Below the pieces are notes generated by a model that searched no databases, was not told the DNA's origin, and saw only the letters and a program-made list of their open reading frames with translations. Made by a program: the position numbers and the translations under genes. Of a stretch of 64,000 nt of DNA, positions 56,177 to 64,000 are shown one piece after another. Source of the DNA: Idiomarina sp. X4 (lineage in GTDB: Bacteria; Pseudomonadota; Gammaproteobacteria; Enterobacterales; Alteromonadaceae); contig NZ_CP025000.1 of NCBI RefSeq assembly GCF_002808045.1, positions 124,001 through 188,000 on the forward strand, given 5' to 3'. The stretch's first letter is position 1, and each line of letters begins with the position of its first letter.

Positions 56177-57278
56177 AGAACGACAGCGGAACCCTCTACT
56201 TAAAAAAATTCATATTGACGGACCTTTAGTTTTGGCTCTTGTTACGCTTTCGGTTGTCAGTTTGTTCGTGATTTTTAGCGCCTCAGGCCAAGATATAGCG
56301 ATGATGCAGCGTCAGTCAGTCCGGATTTTGGCATCCTTCGTAGTACTGTTCGTTCTCGCGCAAGTTCCACCGCGGGCATTAAGTCGACTTGCCGTTCCGT
56401 TATTTCTGTTGGCAGTGCTGCTGCTAGTGGCCGTTCTTGCTTTTGGCGAAATGGGCAAAGGCGCACAACGTTGGCTCGATATTGGTCCCATAACGATACA
56501 GCCATCTGAAATAATGAAGCTTGCTATGCCGCTCATGTTGGCTTGGTACATGGACAGACGACAAATTCCTCCCACATTAACTCATCTTTTTGGTGGCCTG
56601 CTTCTTGTATTGATACCCACGTTACTAATAGCTAAGCAGCCCGATTTAGGAACCTCATTAATTGTTGCCAGTGCCGGGTTGTTCGTTATTTTTCTGGCTG
56701 GTCTCAGTTGGCGACTGGTTATGACTGCCGCTGTAGCGGCCGCCGCCTTTGCGCCCGTACTTTGGTTTTATCTCATGCACGACTATCAACGAGAACGTGT
56801 ACTGACCTTTTTAAACCCAGAGAGAGATCCGCTTGGCAGCGGCTACCACATTATTCAGTCACAGATAGCCATAGGTTCGGGTGGTATTGATGGCAAAGGC
56901 TGGTTGCAGGGAACTCAGTCACAACTTGAATTTCTGCCTGAACGACACACCGATTTTATCTTCTCGGTATTTAGCGAGGAGTTTGGTCTTACCGGTGTTG
57001 TGCTGCTTCTGGCTCTATACGGTTTTGTGATTTTGCGCGGTCTTATCCTTGCAATGCGAGCTCAGGACATTTTCAGCAAGTTGCTCGCCGGCTCTATAAC
57101 GCTGACCTTCTTTGTGTATGTTTTTGTAAATATTGGTATGGTTTCAGGACTCTTACCTGTTGTTGGGGTACCATTACCCTTAATAAGTTACGGTGGCACC
57201 TCAATGGTGACGCTTATGGCGGGTTTTGGCATATTAATGTCGATAGCGACTCACCACAGGCTCATTATAAACAATTAA
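56163..57278 (+). CDS. mrdB: Rod-shape SEDS glycosyltransferase RodA (MrdB)
   Basis: RodA polymerises glycan strands with PBP2. The 371-residue SEDS protein has about ten hydrophobic segments and the motifs RWLDIGPITIQPSEIMKLA, KQPDLGTSLI and PLPLISYGGTSM. It sits between mrdA and mltB. Confidence 0.96.
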   Translation: MLTTEERQRNPLLKKIHIDGPLVLALVTLSVVSLFVIFSASGQDIAMMQRQSVRILASFVVLFVLAQVPPRALSRLAVPLFLLAVLLLVAVLAFGEMGKGAQRWLDIGPITIQPSEIMKLAMPLMLAWYMDRRQIPPTLTHLFGGLLLVLIPTLLIAKQPDLGTSLIVASAGLFVIFLAGLSWRLVMTAAVAAAAFAPVLWFYLMHDYQRERVLTFLNPERDPLGSGYHIIQSQIAIGSGGIDGKGWLQGTQSQLEFLPERHTDFIFSVFSEEFGLTGVVLLLALYGFVILRGLILAMRAQDIFSKLLAGSITLTFFVYVFVNIGMVSGLLPVVGVPLPLISYGGTSMVTLMAGFGILMSIATHHRLIINN

Positions 57279-57293
57279 AACAAGAGGCTGGTT

Positions 57294-58259
57294 ATGCGTT
57301 TATTAGCAGGCATTACACTATCTATTTTCAGTTTTGGTCTGGCGGCACAGGATAATGTACCAAGTGTTGATGAGTTTATTGAGCAGCAAGTTCAACAACA
57401 TAACCTTGACAGAGAACAACTGAATAAGTGGTTAAGCAAGGCCAAGGTTAACAACGAAGTACTTGAAGCGATACAGCGTCCTTGGGAAGCCAAGCCCTGG
57501 TATCAGTACTACCCAATCTTTTTAACGGAGAAACGCCTAAAAGCCGGTTTAGAGTTTTGGGAAGAGCACAAAGCCACACTCAAAAAAGCCGAGCAAGAGT
57601 ACGGTGTTCCCGCCCAGATCATTGTCGCGATTATTGGAGTAGAAACCTTTTATGGTAACTATATGGGAAAATATTCCATATTGGATTCACTTTATACTTT
57701 AGGTTTCCATTACCCTCCCCGCGCCAAATTTTTTCGTTCTGAGCTTTCAGAGTTCTTTCAGTTAGCTTCTGAAGAAGGCTGGGATATTAACTCAGCGAAA
57801 GGCTCTTATGCAGGCGCAATGGGGTACGGGCAGTTCATTTCATCCAGTTATCGTCATTATGCCGTCGATTTTGACGGTGACGGCGAGCGCAACCTGCTAA
57901 CCAACCCTGTCGATGCTATTGGCAGTGTCGCCAATTACTTCGCAAAGCATAACTGGCAAGCAGGACAGCCTATAGCACAACCGCTAAACCATAGTGAGAA
58001 CTGGTCAAAAGTGCTTAGCGACGGCATGAAACCCAATACCACGCGCAAGGCACTGAAAAAACAAGGATTTGATTTACCCAATAACGAAACCGTGACACCG
58101 GACACCAAGGTTCGGGTCTTTGAATTTGAAACTGAAAATGCCGCAGAATACTGGTTGGGCTACAATAACTTTTACGTGATTACGCGCTATAACCATAGTC
58201 CACTCTACGCCATGGCGGTTTACCAATTCAGTGAGCAATTGAAAAATGCGCGCCGCTAA
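57294..58259 (+). CDS. mltB: Lytic murein transglycosylase B, MltB-like
   Basis: A 321-residue SLT2-type lytic transglycosylase. The catalytic Glu is in IGVETFYGNYMG, followed by SYAGAMGYGQF and a DGDGE stretch. The N-terminal signal (ending GLAAQ) has no lipobox cysteine, so unlike E. coli MltB it should be a soluble periplasmic protein. It overlaps rlpA by 14 bases. Confidence 0.9.
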   Translation: MRLLAGITLSIFSFGLAAQDNVPSVDEFIEQQVQQHNLDREQLNKWLSKAKVNNEVLEAIQRPWEAKPWYQYYPIFLTEKRLKAGLEFWEEHKATLKKAEQEYGVPAQIIVAIIGVETFYGNYMGKYSILDSLYTLGFHYPPRAKFFRSELSEFFQLASEEGWDINSAKGSYAGAMGYGQFISSSYRHYAVDFDGDGERNLLTNPVDAIGSVANYFAKHNWQAGQPIAQPLNHSENWSKVLSDGMKPNTTRKALKKQGFDLPNNETVTPDTKVRVFEFETENAAEYWLGYNNFYVITRYNHSPLYAMAVYQFSEQLKNARR

Positions 58260-59067
58260 TCTGCTTTATTGCTCGTTAATCACTGTTCTGGTTGTTGGTT
58301 GCAGTTCTCAGCCCTCCGGGAGGTACAGCCAACATCACGACAGCGCGCCGACTCGCTTGCCCACTCAGGCAGAGTTACGAAATGCGGTTCCGGTTCCCGA
58401 GCCGCATAGTCCTCAGGGCAACCGCGACTATGAAGTTTTTGGCAAGCAATATCAGGTTATGGAGCAAGCCAAAGGCTATGTCGAAGAGGGTTATGCCTCA
58501 TGGTACGGCAATAAATTTCATGGCCATCTTACCTCGAATGGCGAGTACTATGACATGTACAGTATGACCGCCGCTCATACTCGCCTGCCCTTACCCACTT
58601 ATGTAAAAGTCACGAACCTAAGCAATGAGCGAAGCGTTATCGTAAGAGTCAATGACCGTGGACCGTTTCATCCCGAACGCATCATTGATCTTTCTTTTGC
58701 GGCTGCTTATAAGCTTGATATGCTGGATTCTGGAACCGCTCATGTTCGAGTCGAAGCTATAAACCTGAAAACGCCGTTAGCCAGTGCCGGTGAGCAACCG
58801 GCAACGAGTTCTTACCATATTCAATTAGTGGCATCGTCCGATAAGCAACGTTTGTCGCAAATAAAAGACCAATTACCGACAACACTTAAAGAAATTGCAA
58901 CTACCGAGCAAAATGGTGGTCTATACAAACTAGTATTAGGGCCTGTTCCGGAACACGAAAGTCACAGCCTACTCGAACAAGTAAGAGCCAGTGGTTATCC
59001 TAAAGCCTTTCGTGTAAAAGCAACGCAAAACACTACGGCTGCGCCTGACGGGACAGCGCAGAACTGA
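58246..59067 (+). CDS. rlpA: Septal ring lytic transglycosylase RlpA
   Basis: A 273-residue lipoprotein with lipobox VVGCSS, a double-psi beta-barrel domain (about 80-180: ASWYGNKFHGHLTSNGE and VRVNDRGPF) and a C-terminal SPOR domain (about 190-262). RlpA cleaves naked glycan strands at septa in some species. It lies between mltB and dacA as in related genomes. Confidence 0.92.
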   Translation: MRAANLLYCSLITVLVVGCSSQPSGRYSQHHDSAPTRLPTQAELRNAVPVPEPHSPQGNRDYEVFGKQYQVMEQAKGYVEEGYASWYGNKFHGHLTSNGEYYDMYSMTAAHTRLPLPTYVKVTNLSNERSVIVRVNDRGPFHPERIIDLSFAAAYKLDMLDSGTAHVRVEAINLKTPLASAGEQPATSSYHIQLVASSDKQRLSQIKDQLPTTLKEIATTEQNGGLYKLVLGPVPEHESHSLLEQVRASGYPKAFRVKATQNTTAAPDGTAQN

Positions 59068-59073
59068 TATAAT
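59045..59073 (+). promoter_or_regulatory. Probable dacA promoter
   Basis: CTGACG (59045-59050), a 17-base spacer and a perfect TATAAT (59068-59073) preceded by TGA, so also an extended -10. It overlaps the end of rlpA and would give a leader of about 55 bases for dacA. Confidence 0.7.
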
Positions 59074-59135
59074 CCGGCGCTAAATTAAAACTCGCGTTTT
59101 ACATGTTGTTTCACCTGACTAAAAAGATAATTCCA

Positions 59136-60296
59136 ATGAAAAAAATCTGTCGTTTTTTTGCCATCGTTGCCATTACCTTTAGTACTGCAAGCGTAGCAGC
59201 TGCTCAATCTCTGGTGCCTAGTGCACCATCAGTTAATGCAAAAGCTTATATCTTGATAGACCACACAACCGGTAAAGTGCTGGCTCAAGAAAATGCAGAC
59301 GAAAGCTTACCACCTGCAAGTCTGACTAAAATGATGACAAGTTACATTATTGGAAAAGAAATTCTTGCCGGCCGAATTTCACCGACTGATCAAGTCACTA
59401 TTAGTGAAAATGCCTGGGCTAAGAATTTCCCTGAGTCATCAAAGATGTTTATCGAAGTCGGCAAGCAAGTGTCTGTCGAAAAGCTGAACAAAGGTATTAT
59501 CATCTCATCAGGTAACGACGCTTGTGTTGCCATGGCTGAACATATTGCCGGTAGTGAAGACGCCTTCGCTGACCTTATGAACAACTACGCTGAGCAACTT
59601 GGCATGTCAAACAGCCATTTTGCAAACAGCCATGGGCTGCCAGATCCAGACCAGTACGTATCGGCACGTGATATGGCAACTTTGGCCAGTGCATTGATTA
59701 ATGAAACGCCAGAAGAGTACGAGCTATATGCGCAAAAATCGTTTACTTATAACAACATTAAGCAGTACAACCGCAACTCATTGCTTTGGGACAGAAGCTT
59801 AAATGTAGACGGCATTAAAACTGGGCATACAAATGAAGCCGGTTACAGCCTGGTTTCTTCTGCTGTAGAAGACGGCACTCGTCTCATTGCGGTCGTTATG
59901 GGAACGAACAGCGAACAAGCGCGAAAAGTAGAAAGTAAAAAGCTACTTAACTACGGTTTCCGTTACTACGAAACAGTAAAAGCCTATGAAGCCGGTGAAA
60001 GTTTTGTGGCGCACCGCATTTGGGGTGGCGACATCGACGAAGTAGCGTTAGGTATCAGCGAGGATGTTGTTGTCACTTTGCCTCGCGGTCAAAAGGACGA
60101 TTTAAACGCAAATTTCGAATTAGACCAAAAGCTACAAGCACCACTAAGTAAGGGTCAAAAAGTAGGCACCGTATATTTACAGCTTAATGGCGAAGATGTT
60201 GCATCATTCCCGTTAGTTACCTTACAAGCTGTTGAGGAAGGCGGCTTTTTCAAGAAAATTATGGACTATATTAAGCAACAGTTTAGTGAAGAATAA
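59136..60296 (+). CDS. dacA: D-alanyl-D-alanine carboxypeptidase, PBP5-type
   Basis: This 386-residue PBP5-type enzyme trims pentapeptides in the periplasm. It has a signal peptide (to about 23), the motifs SLTK, SGN (IISSGNDAC) and KTGHTNEAG, a C-terminal beta domain and a short amphipathic helix at the end ([12 protein letters not shown]), which anchors such enzymes to the membrane. I use the ATG at 59136; an in-frame ATG at 59103 would add 11 residues before the signal peptide. Symbol by position next to ybeD. Confidence 0.92.
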   Translation: MKKICRFFAIVAITFSTASVAAAQSLVPSAPSVNAKAYILIDHTTGKVLAQENADESLPPASLTKMMTSYIIGKEILAGRISPTDQVTISENAWAKNFPESSKMFIEVGKQVSVEKLNKGIIISSGNDACVAMAEHIAGSEDAFADLMNNYAEQLGMSNSHFANSHGLPDPDQYVSARDMATLASALINETPEEYELYAQKSFTYNNIKQYNRNSLLWDRSLNVDGIKTGHTNEAGYSLVSSAVEDGTRLIAVVMGTNSEQARKVESKKLLNYGFRYYETVKAYEAGESFVAHRIWGGDIDEVALGISEDVVVTLPRGQKDDLNANFELDQKLQAPLSKGQKVGTVYLQLNGEDVASFPLVTLQAVEEGGFFKKIMDYIKQQFSEE

Positions 60297-60307
60297 AGGT
60301 TCAACTC

Positions 60308-60574
60308 ATGCAAAAAACGCGCTTTGATAAATTGGTGGACTTCCCGACGCGCTTCACGTTTAAAGTGATGGGCGTCGCGACTGAGAGTTTACCTGATCAA
60401 GTAGTAGCCGTACTCCAGGAGCATGCTCCTGGGGATTATACACCGTCCGTTAAGCCCAGTAGCAAAGGAAACTATCATTCAGTGTCTGTATCCGTTCGAG
60501 TGGAAAGTCAGGAGCACATAGAAATATTGTACCGCTCGCTTTCCAATATTGATGACGTTCGTTACGTACTTTGA
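60308..60574 (+). CDS. ybeD: UPF0250/DUF493 protein YbeD
   Basis: An 88-residue small protein with the DUF493 fold ([17 protein letters not shown] and [12 protein letters not shown]). It is located between dacA and lipB in the gammaproteobacterial order, and a role in lipoate or stress control has been proposed but is not established. Confidence 0.92.
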   Translation: MQKTRFDKLVDFPTRFTFKVMGVATESLPDQVVAVLQEHAPGDYTPSVKPSSKGNYHSVSVSVRVESQEHIEILYRSLSNIDDVRYVL

Positions 60575-60606
60575 TGTAACGACTAGCCGTAGAGCTTTAC
60601 AAACGT

Positions 60607-60612
60607 TATAAT
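60607..60612 (+). promoter_or_regulatory. -10 box of a possible leaderless lipB promoter
   Basis: A perfect TATAAT ends six bases before the lipB ATG at 60619, so the mRNA would start on or within a base or two of the start codon. No Shine-Dalgarno precedes the ATG and no good -35 is visible, as at smpB. Confidence 0.4.
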
Positions 60613-60618
60613 TGCGGC

Positions 60619-61284
60619 ATGAATGACACTCTTATCATACGCACACTTGGCAGGCAGCCATACGAACCTGTATGGCACGCCATGCAGGCGTTTACGGACC
60701 AACGTGACGAAACCACCGCTGATGAACTCTGGGTGGTTGAACACGATCCTGTCTTTACCCAAGGGCAAGCCGGTAAAGAAGAGCACCTCCTTGCCCCGGG
60801 AGACATTCCCGTAATACAAGTCGATCGCGGTGGTCAGGTCACGTACCACGGCCCTGGTCAGGTCGTTATATACTTTCTACTGGATATTCGACGTTTAAAA
60901 TATGGCGTCAGACAACTGGTCAACCGCATCGAGCAAACCATTGTCGATATGCTTGCTGACTATAACATAGAGGCAGCAGCGAGACGCGATGCACCTGGCG
61001 TTTATGTCAGCGGTGACAAGGTGTGTTCATTAGGACTACGCATTCGTAAAGGCTGTTCATTCCATGGTCTCGCACTCAACGTTAATATGGATATGGAACC
61101 TTTTGCCCGCATAAACCCGTGTGGCTTAACCGGTATACAAATGGTCCAAACGAAAGATATGAATGGACCACAAAGTTTTGATGAAGCCGCAAATGCGGTT
61201 ATCAAGCATTTCACAGATGCGCTGTCATACAGCAACATTCTTCAACAAACAGGACTCGCTCAAGATTATGTCAAAGCCAGTTAG
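60619..61284 (+). CDS. lipB: Octanoyl-[acyl-carrier-protein] transferase LipB
   Basis: LipB transfers octanoate from ACP to lipoyl domains. The 221-residue product has [12 protein letters not shown], the catalytic Lys region [11 protein letters not shown] and the catalytic Cys in INPCGLTG. It overlaps lipA by 17 bases. Confidence 0.96.
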   Translation: MNDTLIIRTLGRQPYEPVWHAMQAFTDQRDETTADELWVVEHDPVFTQGQAGKEEHLLAPGDIPVIQVDRGGQVTYHGPGQVVIYFLLDIRRLKYGVRQLVNRIEQTIVDMLADYNIEAAARRDAPGVYVSGDKVCSLGLRIRKGCSFHGLALNVNMDMEPFARINPCGLTGIQMVQTKDMNGPQSFDEAANAVIKHFTDALSYSNILQQTGLAQDYVKAS

Positions 61285-62236
61285 AGTTGAACCTGGCGTC
61301 AAAATGCGCGACGCCGACAAAATGGCCCTCATACCCGTGCAGGTTATTCCAACCGAGCGCGACGAAATGCTGCGTAAACCATCATGGTTGAAAGTGAAGC
61401 TTCCCTCTTCAACCGAGCGAATTGACGAAATTAAGCAGGCAATGCGCAGTCACGGATTACATTCTGTTTGTGAGGAAGCGTCGTGCCCTAATCTCCCGGA
61501 ATGCTTTAATCACGGCACGGCCAGCTTCATGATCCTAGGCGACATATGCACACGTCGATGCCCTTTCTGTGATGTTGCGCACGGCCGTCCATTACCTCCA
61601 GATTCCGAAGAGCCAGAAAAATTAGGTAAAACCATTCGCGACATGAAAGTGAAATACGTCGTTATCACTTCAGTTGACCGTGATGACTTACGCGATGGTG
61701 GAGCTCAACACTTCGCTGACTGCATTCGCGAAATTCGCCACCACTGTAATGGCCACATTCAGGTGGAAGTGTTGGTACCTGACTTTCGCGGTCGTATGCA
61801 GGTTGCCTTAGACATTTTAAAAGACGAAGCACCTGATGTGTTCAACCATAATCTAGAAACTGTGCCTCGCTTATATAAAGCAGCACGCCCGGGTGCGAAT
61901 TACCAGTGGTCACTTGATTTACTGAAAAAGTATAAAGAAGCACGCCCTGACATTCGAACCAAATCAGGGCTCATGGTTGGTCTTGGAGAAACCAAAGAAG
62001 AAATTCTTGAAGTGATGCGAGACTTACGAGCGCACGATGTTGATATGCTGACGATTGGACAGTATCTTCAACCAAGCCGGCATCATCTTCCGGTAGCGCG
62101 TTACGTGCACCCTGACGAGTTTGAAGAACTGCGCATAGCTGGCGAAGAAATGGGCTTTTCACACATCGCCAGTGGCCCGTTGGTCCGCTCGTCTTACCAT
62201 GCCGATCTGCAAGCGGCTGGTGAAACCGTTCGTTAA
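61268..62236 (+). CDS. lipA: Lipoyl synthase LipA
   Basis: LipA inserts two sulphurs into octanoyl chains, using two 4Fe-4S clusters. The 322-residue protein has the auxiliary-cluster cysteines in [12 protein letters not shown] and the radical [11 protein letters not shown]. The ATG at 61268 ([10 protein letters not shown]) fits the family; the open frame back to 61163 lies inside lipB. Confidence 0.96.
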   Translation: MSKPVRVEPGVKMRDADKMALIPVQVIPTERDEMLRKPSWLKVKLPSSTERIDEIKQAMRSHGLHSVCEEASCPNLPECFNHGTASFMILGDICTRRCPFCDVAHGRPLPPDSEEPEKLGKTIRDMKVKYVVITSVDRDDLRDGGAQHFADCIREIRHHCNGHIQVEVLVPDFRGRMQVALDILKDEAPDVFNHNLETVPRLYKAARPGANYQWSLDLLKKYKEARPDIRTKSGLMVGLGETKEEILEVMRDLRAHDVDMLTIGQYLQPSRHHLPVARYVHPDEFEELRIAGEEMGFSHIASGPLVRSSYHADLQAAGETVR

Positions 62237-62262
62237 AACATTAAAAACAACAGGAGCGCTTT

Positions 62263-62655
62263 GTGAGCTTACTTATATGGTGTTTACTCATTGCCGGGCT
62301 GCTACCTATTTTAGCCAAGGCGCCTGTTATTTACTTCCAAAACCGCGACAATGGTTACGACAATAAGCATCCAAGAGCTCAGCAACAACGACTTATCGGT
62401 CGCGGTGCACGTGCTGTTGCTGGTCATTATAATGCGTATGAAGCTTTCCCTTTATACGCAGTTGCGTTGTTAGCGGCCATAGCAACAAACACTGTAACAG
62501 AGCGCATTGAGTTTCTGGCTATCGCCTTTATCGTATTACGAGTGCTCTACCACGTTGCTTATTTAGCGAACTATGACAAACTGCGTTCTTTACTGTGGTT
62601 TATGGCGACTTTCTGTCCGGTGATCATACTAGCTCAATTAGCCGTTTTGCTTTGA
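62263..62655 (+). CDS. MAPEG family membrane protein
   Basis: A 130-residue membrane protein of the MAPEG superfamily with four hydrophobic segments. Typical are QQRLIGRGARAVAGHYNAYE, where the NxxE-type Asn and Glu sit in the second region, and FIVLRVLYHVAYLANYDKLR. Eukaryotic members are glutathione- and eicosanoid-handling enzymes; bacterial roles are mostly unknown. A GTG start at 62263 has AGGAG upstream. Its end overlaps the convergent metalloprotease gene by 22 bases. Confidence 0.8.
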   Translation: MSLLIWCLLIAGLLPILAKAPVIYFQNRDNGYDNKHPRAQQQRLIGRGARAVAGHYNAYEAFPLYAVALLAAIATNTVTERIEFLAIAFIVLRVLYHVAYLANYDKLRSLLWFMATFCPVIILAQLAVLL

Positions 62656-63764
62656 GCTTCTATTAGCTTCAGATACACCTTTGGCCAATATTCGGTTGCA
62701 TGCTGTTCCATAGCGGTAGTTTCTTTAACTGGCTTCCAGGCTTGAAAGCCCTCTTCAGTATTACATGTATCCGCTTTAAATAGCCCCACTTTATGCTTGT
62801 TTGCATCAGAGCCCAACACCCAGTATTGACCCGTATGCTGAGCAATGTCTTTCCAGGAACTTAGGCTATTTTGCCAGGGAAGACGTTCATATAGGGCTTT
62901 GATATCGCTTTCCGAAACACCTTGTGCGTTCGCACCGGTTACTACGACATTAAGGCTTTTATGTCGATACAGCCCCTGGCAAAAGCTTTTCGCCAAAGTG
63001 TCTGACATGGGATACTCGTCAGCTAATCCTAACCAATGAGCAACCTCATGCTGAATGACAGCTGGCGAGCTATGCTCCGTTAATACTATTTGACGGCTGG
63101 AAGCACTGGCAATCCCGGAGTCAGCAAGAATTATCTGATAATCGGCTTGCTCACCCGATTTACAATCTGCACGGTCCCTTTCCCCCTTAAGCGTACATTC
63201 AAGCGCCACGTCGACCACCCAACGAGAACACCAATTAAGCTCAAATTCACTGCTGTTCAATGCGCTCAAAACTCTGAGGTACTCTGATTTTTGTGCGTGA
63301 CTGTGACCAATGACAGCCAAAGTGGCATCACACTGTCGGCGACTTTCAAAAGCGTTCAGCAGGCTCCGTTGCTTATCAAGCCAAGTCGTTTGCTTCTGTT
63401 CCCAACGAGTCAACCAGCTCCTCAAAGAGAACCTTGCACTGTTAAGCTCGCGCTTTGCGACTGCATTTATCGCTGATGGTATTTCTGCTTTTGCGGCTAA
63501 CGACAGCCATTCATCCGTCTGTTGAGGAAAGTGTGCCATTAACTGGTTAATGGATTTTACACTCCCCTTCTGAGCGGCCTTTCCCCACCAGTAATAAGCG
63601 TTTGTTTTTTTACCTTGCTGCCAATATGCATTGGCTAGTATATGTTGTGCGTGAGCGTTACCGCTGACCGCATTTCTATAGCGCTCTTGACTCTCACTAA
63701 GATACTGGTGATTGATATAACCAAACACCAAAAGCACAATAACGGCGAGCGAATTTTTTATCAT
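62634..63764 (-). CDS. Membrane-anchored putative zinc metalloprotease
   Basis: A 376-residue protein I do not recognise as a named family. It has one N-terminal hydrophobic segment (about 5-17), Sel1/TPR-like helical repeats at about 33-115 (AQHILANAYWQQGKKTNAYY, WWGKAAQKGS), and a zinc-protease motif HEVAHWLGLADEY at 239-251, with H239, H243 and possibly D249 as ligands and E240 as base. It should face the periplasm. It starts four bases inside the end of nlpI, an adaptor known in E. coli to serve envelope proteases, so the two are translated together. Confidence 0.65.
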   Translation of the reverse strand: MIKNSLAVIVLLVFGYINHQYLSESQERYRNAVSGNAHAQHILANAYWQQGKKTNAYYWWGKAAQKGSVKSINQLMAHFPQQTDEWLSLAAKAEIPSAINAVAKRELNSARFSLRSWLTRWEQKQTTWLDKQRSLLNAFESRRQCDATLAVIGHSHAQKSEYLRVLSALNSSEFELNWCSRWVVDVALECTLKGERDRADCKSGEQADYQIILADSGIASASSRQIVLTEHSSPAVIQHEVAHWLGLADEYPMSDTLAKSFCQGLYRHKSLNVVVTGANAQGVSESDIKALYERLPWQNSLSSWKDIAQHTGQYWVLGSDANKHKVGLFKADTCNTEEGFQAWKPVKETTAMEQHATEYWPKVYLKLIEAQSKTAN

Positions 63765-64000
63765 CGACTGATAAGTGACTGTCGAATCCGATCTAACTCT
63801 ACTGATGCGTACCGGTGCTCGACGAACTCATACACATTAGTTGAAAGTGCCAGCTTAAAGTAATTCATCGCATCAAGCGGCTTATTTTCAAGTTGCATGT
63901 ACTTACCAAGGTAGAAATAAGCCTCGCACAGGCGCTCCGTCAGTTGCTCATCTTCACCAAGCTGTTGGGTCATCTTTTCGAGGAACTCATCAACATGCAG
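63761..64000 (-). CDS. nlpI: NlpI-like TPR lipoprotein, C-terminal part
   Basis: The gene runs off the right edge; about 79 codons are inside. The visible part (EAYFYLGKYMQLENKPLDAM, NYFKLALSTNVYEFVEHRYA) matches the C-terminal TPR region of NlpI closely. In E. coli NlpI is an outer-membrane lipoprotein that presents the peptidoglycan hydrolase MepS to the protease Prc. Its stop overlaps the start of the downstream metalloprotease gene. Confidence 0.8.
   Translation of the reverse strand: MHVDEFLEKMTQQLGEDEQLTERLCEAYFYLGKYMQLENKPLDAMNYFKLALSTNVYEFVEHRYASVELDRIRQSLISR

Overview
The window is a chromosomal segment of a marine-type gammaproteobacterium. Gene content and order (ratA-smpB; hemA-prfA-prmC-sirB2-kdsA; lolB-ispE-prs-rplY-pth-ychF; ubiF and a Met/Leu/Gln tRNA cluster next to miaB-ybeZ-ybeY-corC-lnt; leuS-lptE-holA-nadD-rsfS-rlmH-mrdA-mrdB-mltB-rlpA-dacA-ybeD-lipB-lipA; nlpI) match the order Alteromonadales. 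An Idiomarina-like genome is my best guess, from protein similarity recalled from memory; no search was run.

Layout. 1-1.1 kb: end of rnfH, then ratA and smpB. 1.1-2.7 kb: a hipBA toxin-antitoxin pair. 2.7-12.7 kb: a minus-strand Tad/Flp pilus operon (flp, TadG-like, pilin-like genes, cpaB, secretin, tadA, tadB, tadC, a DUF192 gene, a TadD-like lipoprotein). It carries two unusual things: tadC is split at a perfect T_TTT_TTG slippery heptamer, and between the pilin-like genes and cpaB sits an array of four related ~170-residue 'WSW' modules of unknown function, the first of them frameshifted. No prepilin peptidase and no TadZ gene lies in the window. 12.7-19.7 kb: queuosine genes queE/queC, nagZ, an S41 protease lipoprotein, fadE and its probable regulator psrA. 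19.7-28.5 kb: trkH, kdsA, a DUF819 transporter, sirB2, a REC-DUF3369 regulator, prmC, prfA, hemA.

28.6-33.6 kb: plus-strand housekeeping operon lolB to ychF, closed by a strong terminator. 33.6-37.8 kb: a tightly packed minus-strand operon of a periplasmic cupredoxin-like protein, a GGDEF-EAL membrane protein with a damaged GGDEF metal site, a DUF3034 outer-membrane protein and a secreted truncated haemoglobin. This is the best candidate in the window for an uncharacterised signalling or redox system. 38-40 kb: fumC and a short-chain dehydrogenase. 40.2-40.7 kb: five tRNA genes with a clear promoter and terminator. 40.7-62.2 kb: ubiF, an EamA transporter, the miaB-lnt operon, leuS and the cell-wall/lipoate cluster. 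62.2-64 kb: a MAPEG protein, then, on the minus strand, the 3' end of nlpI translationally coupled to an unrecognised membrane-anchored HExxH metalloprotease.

Regulatory signals I could support include a stringent-type tRNA promoter, promoters for rplY, miaB and dacA, -10 boxes placed so that smpB and lipB may be leaderless, a PsrA-like palindrome at psrA, and repeats at hipB. The only stretch of more than 300 bases without a protein gene is 40063-40760, which holds the tRNA cluster.
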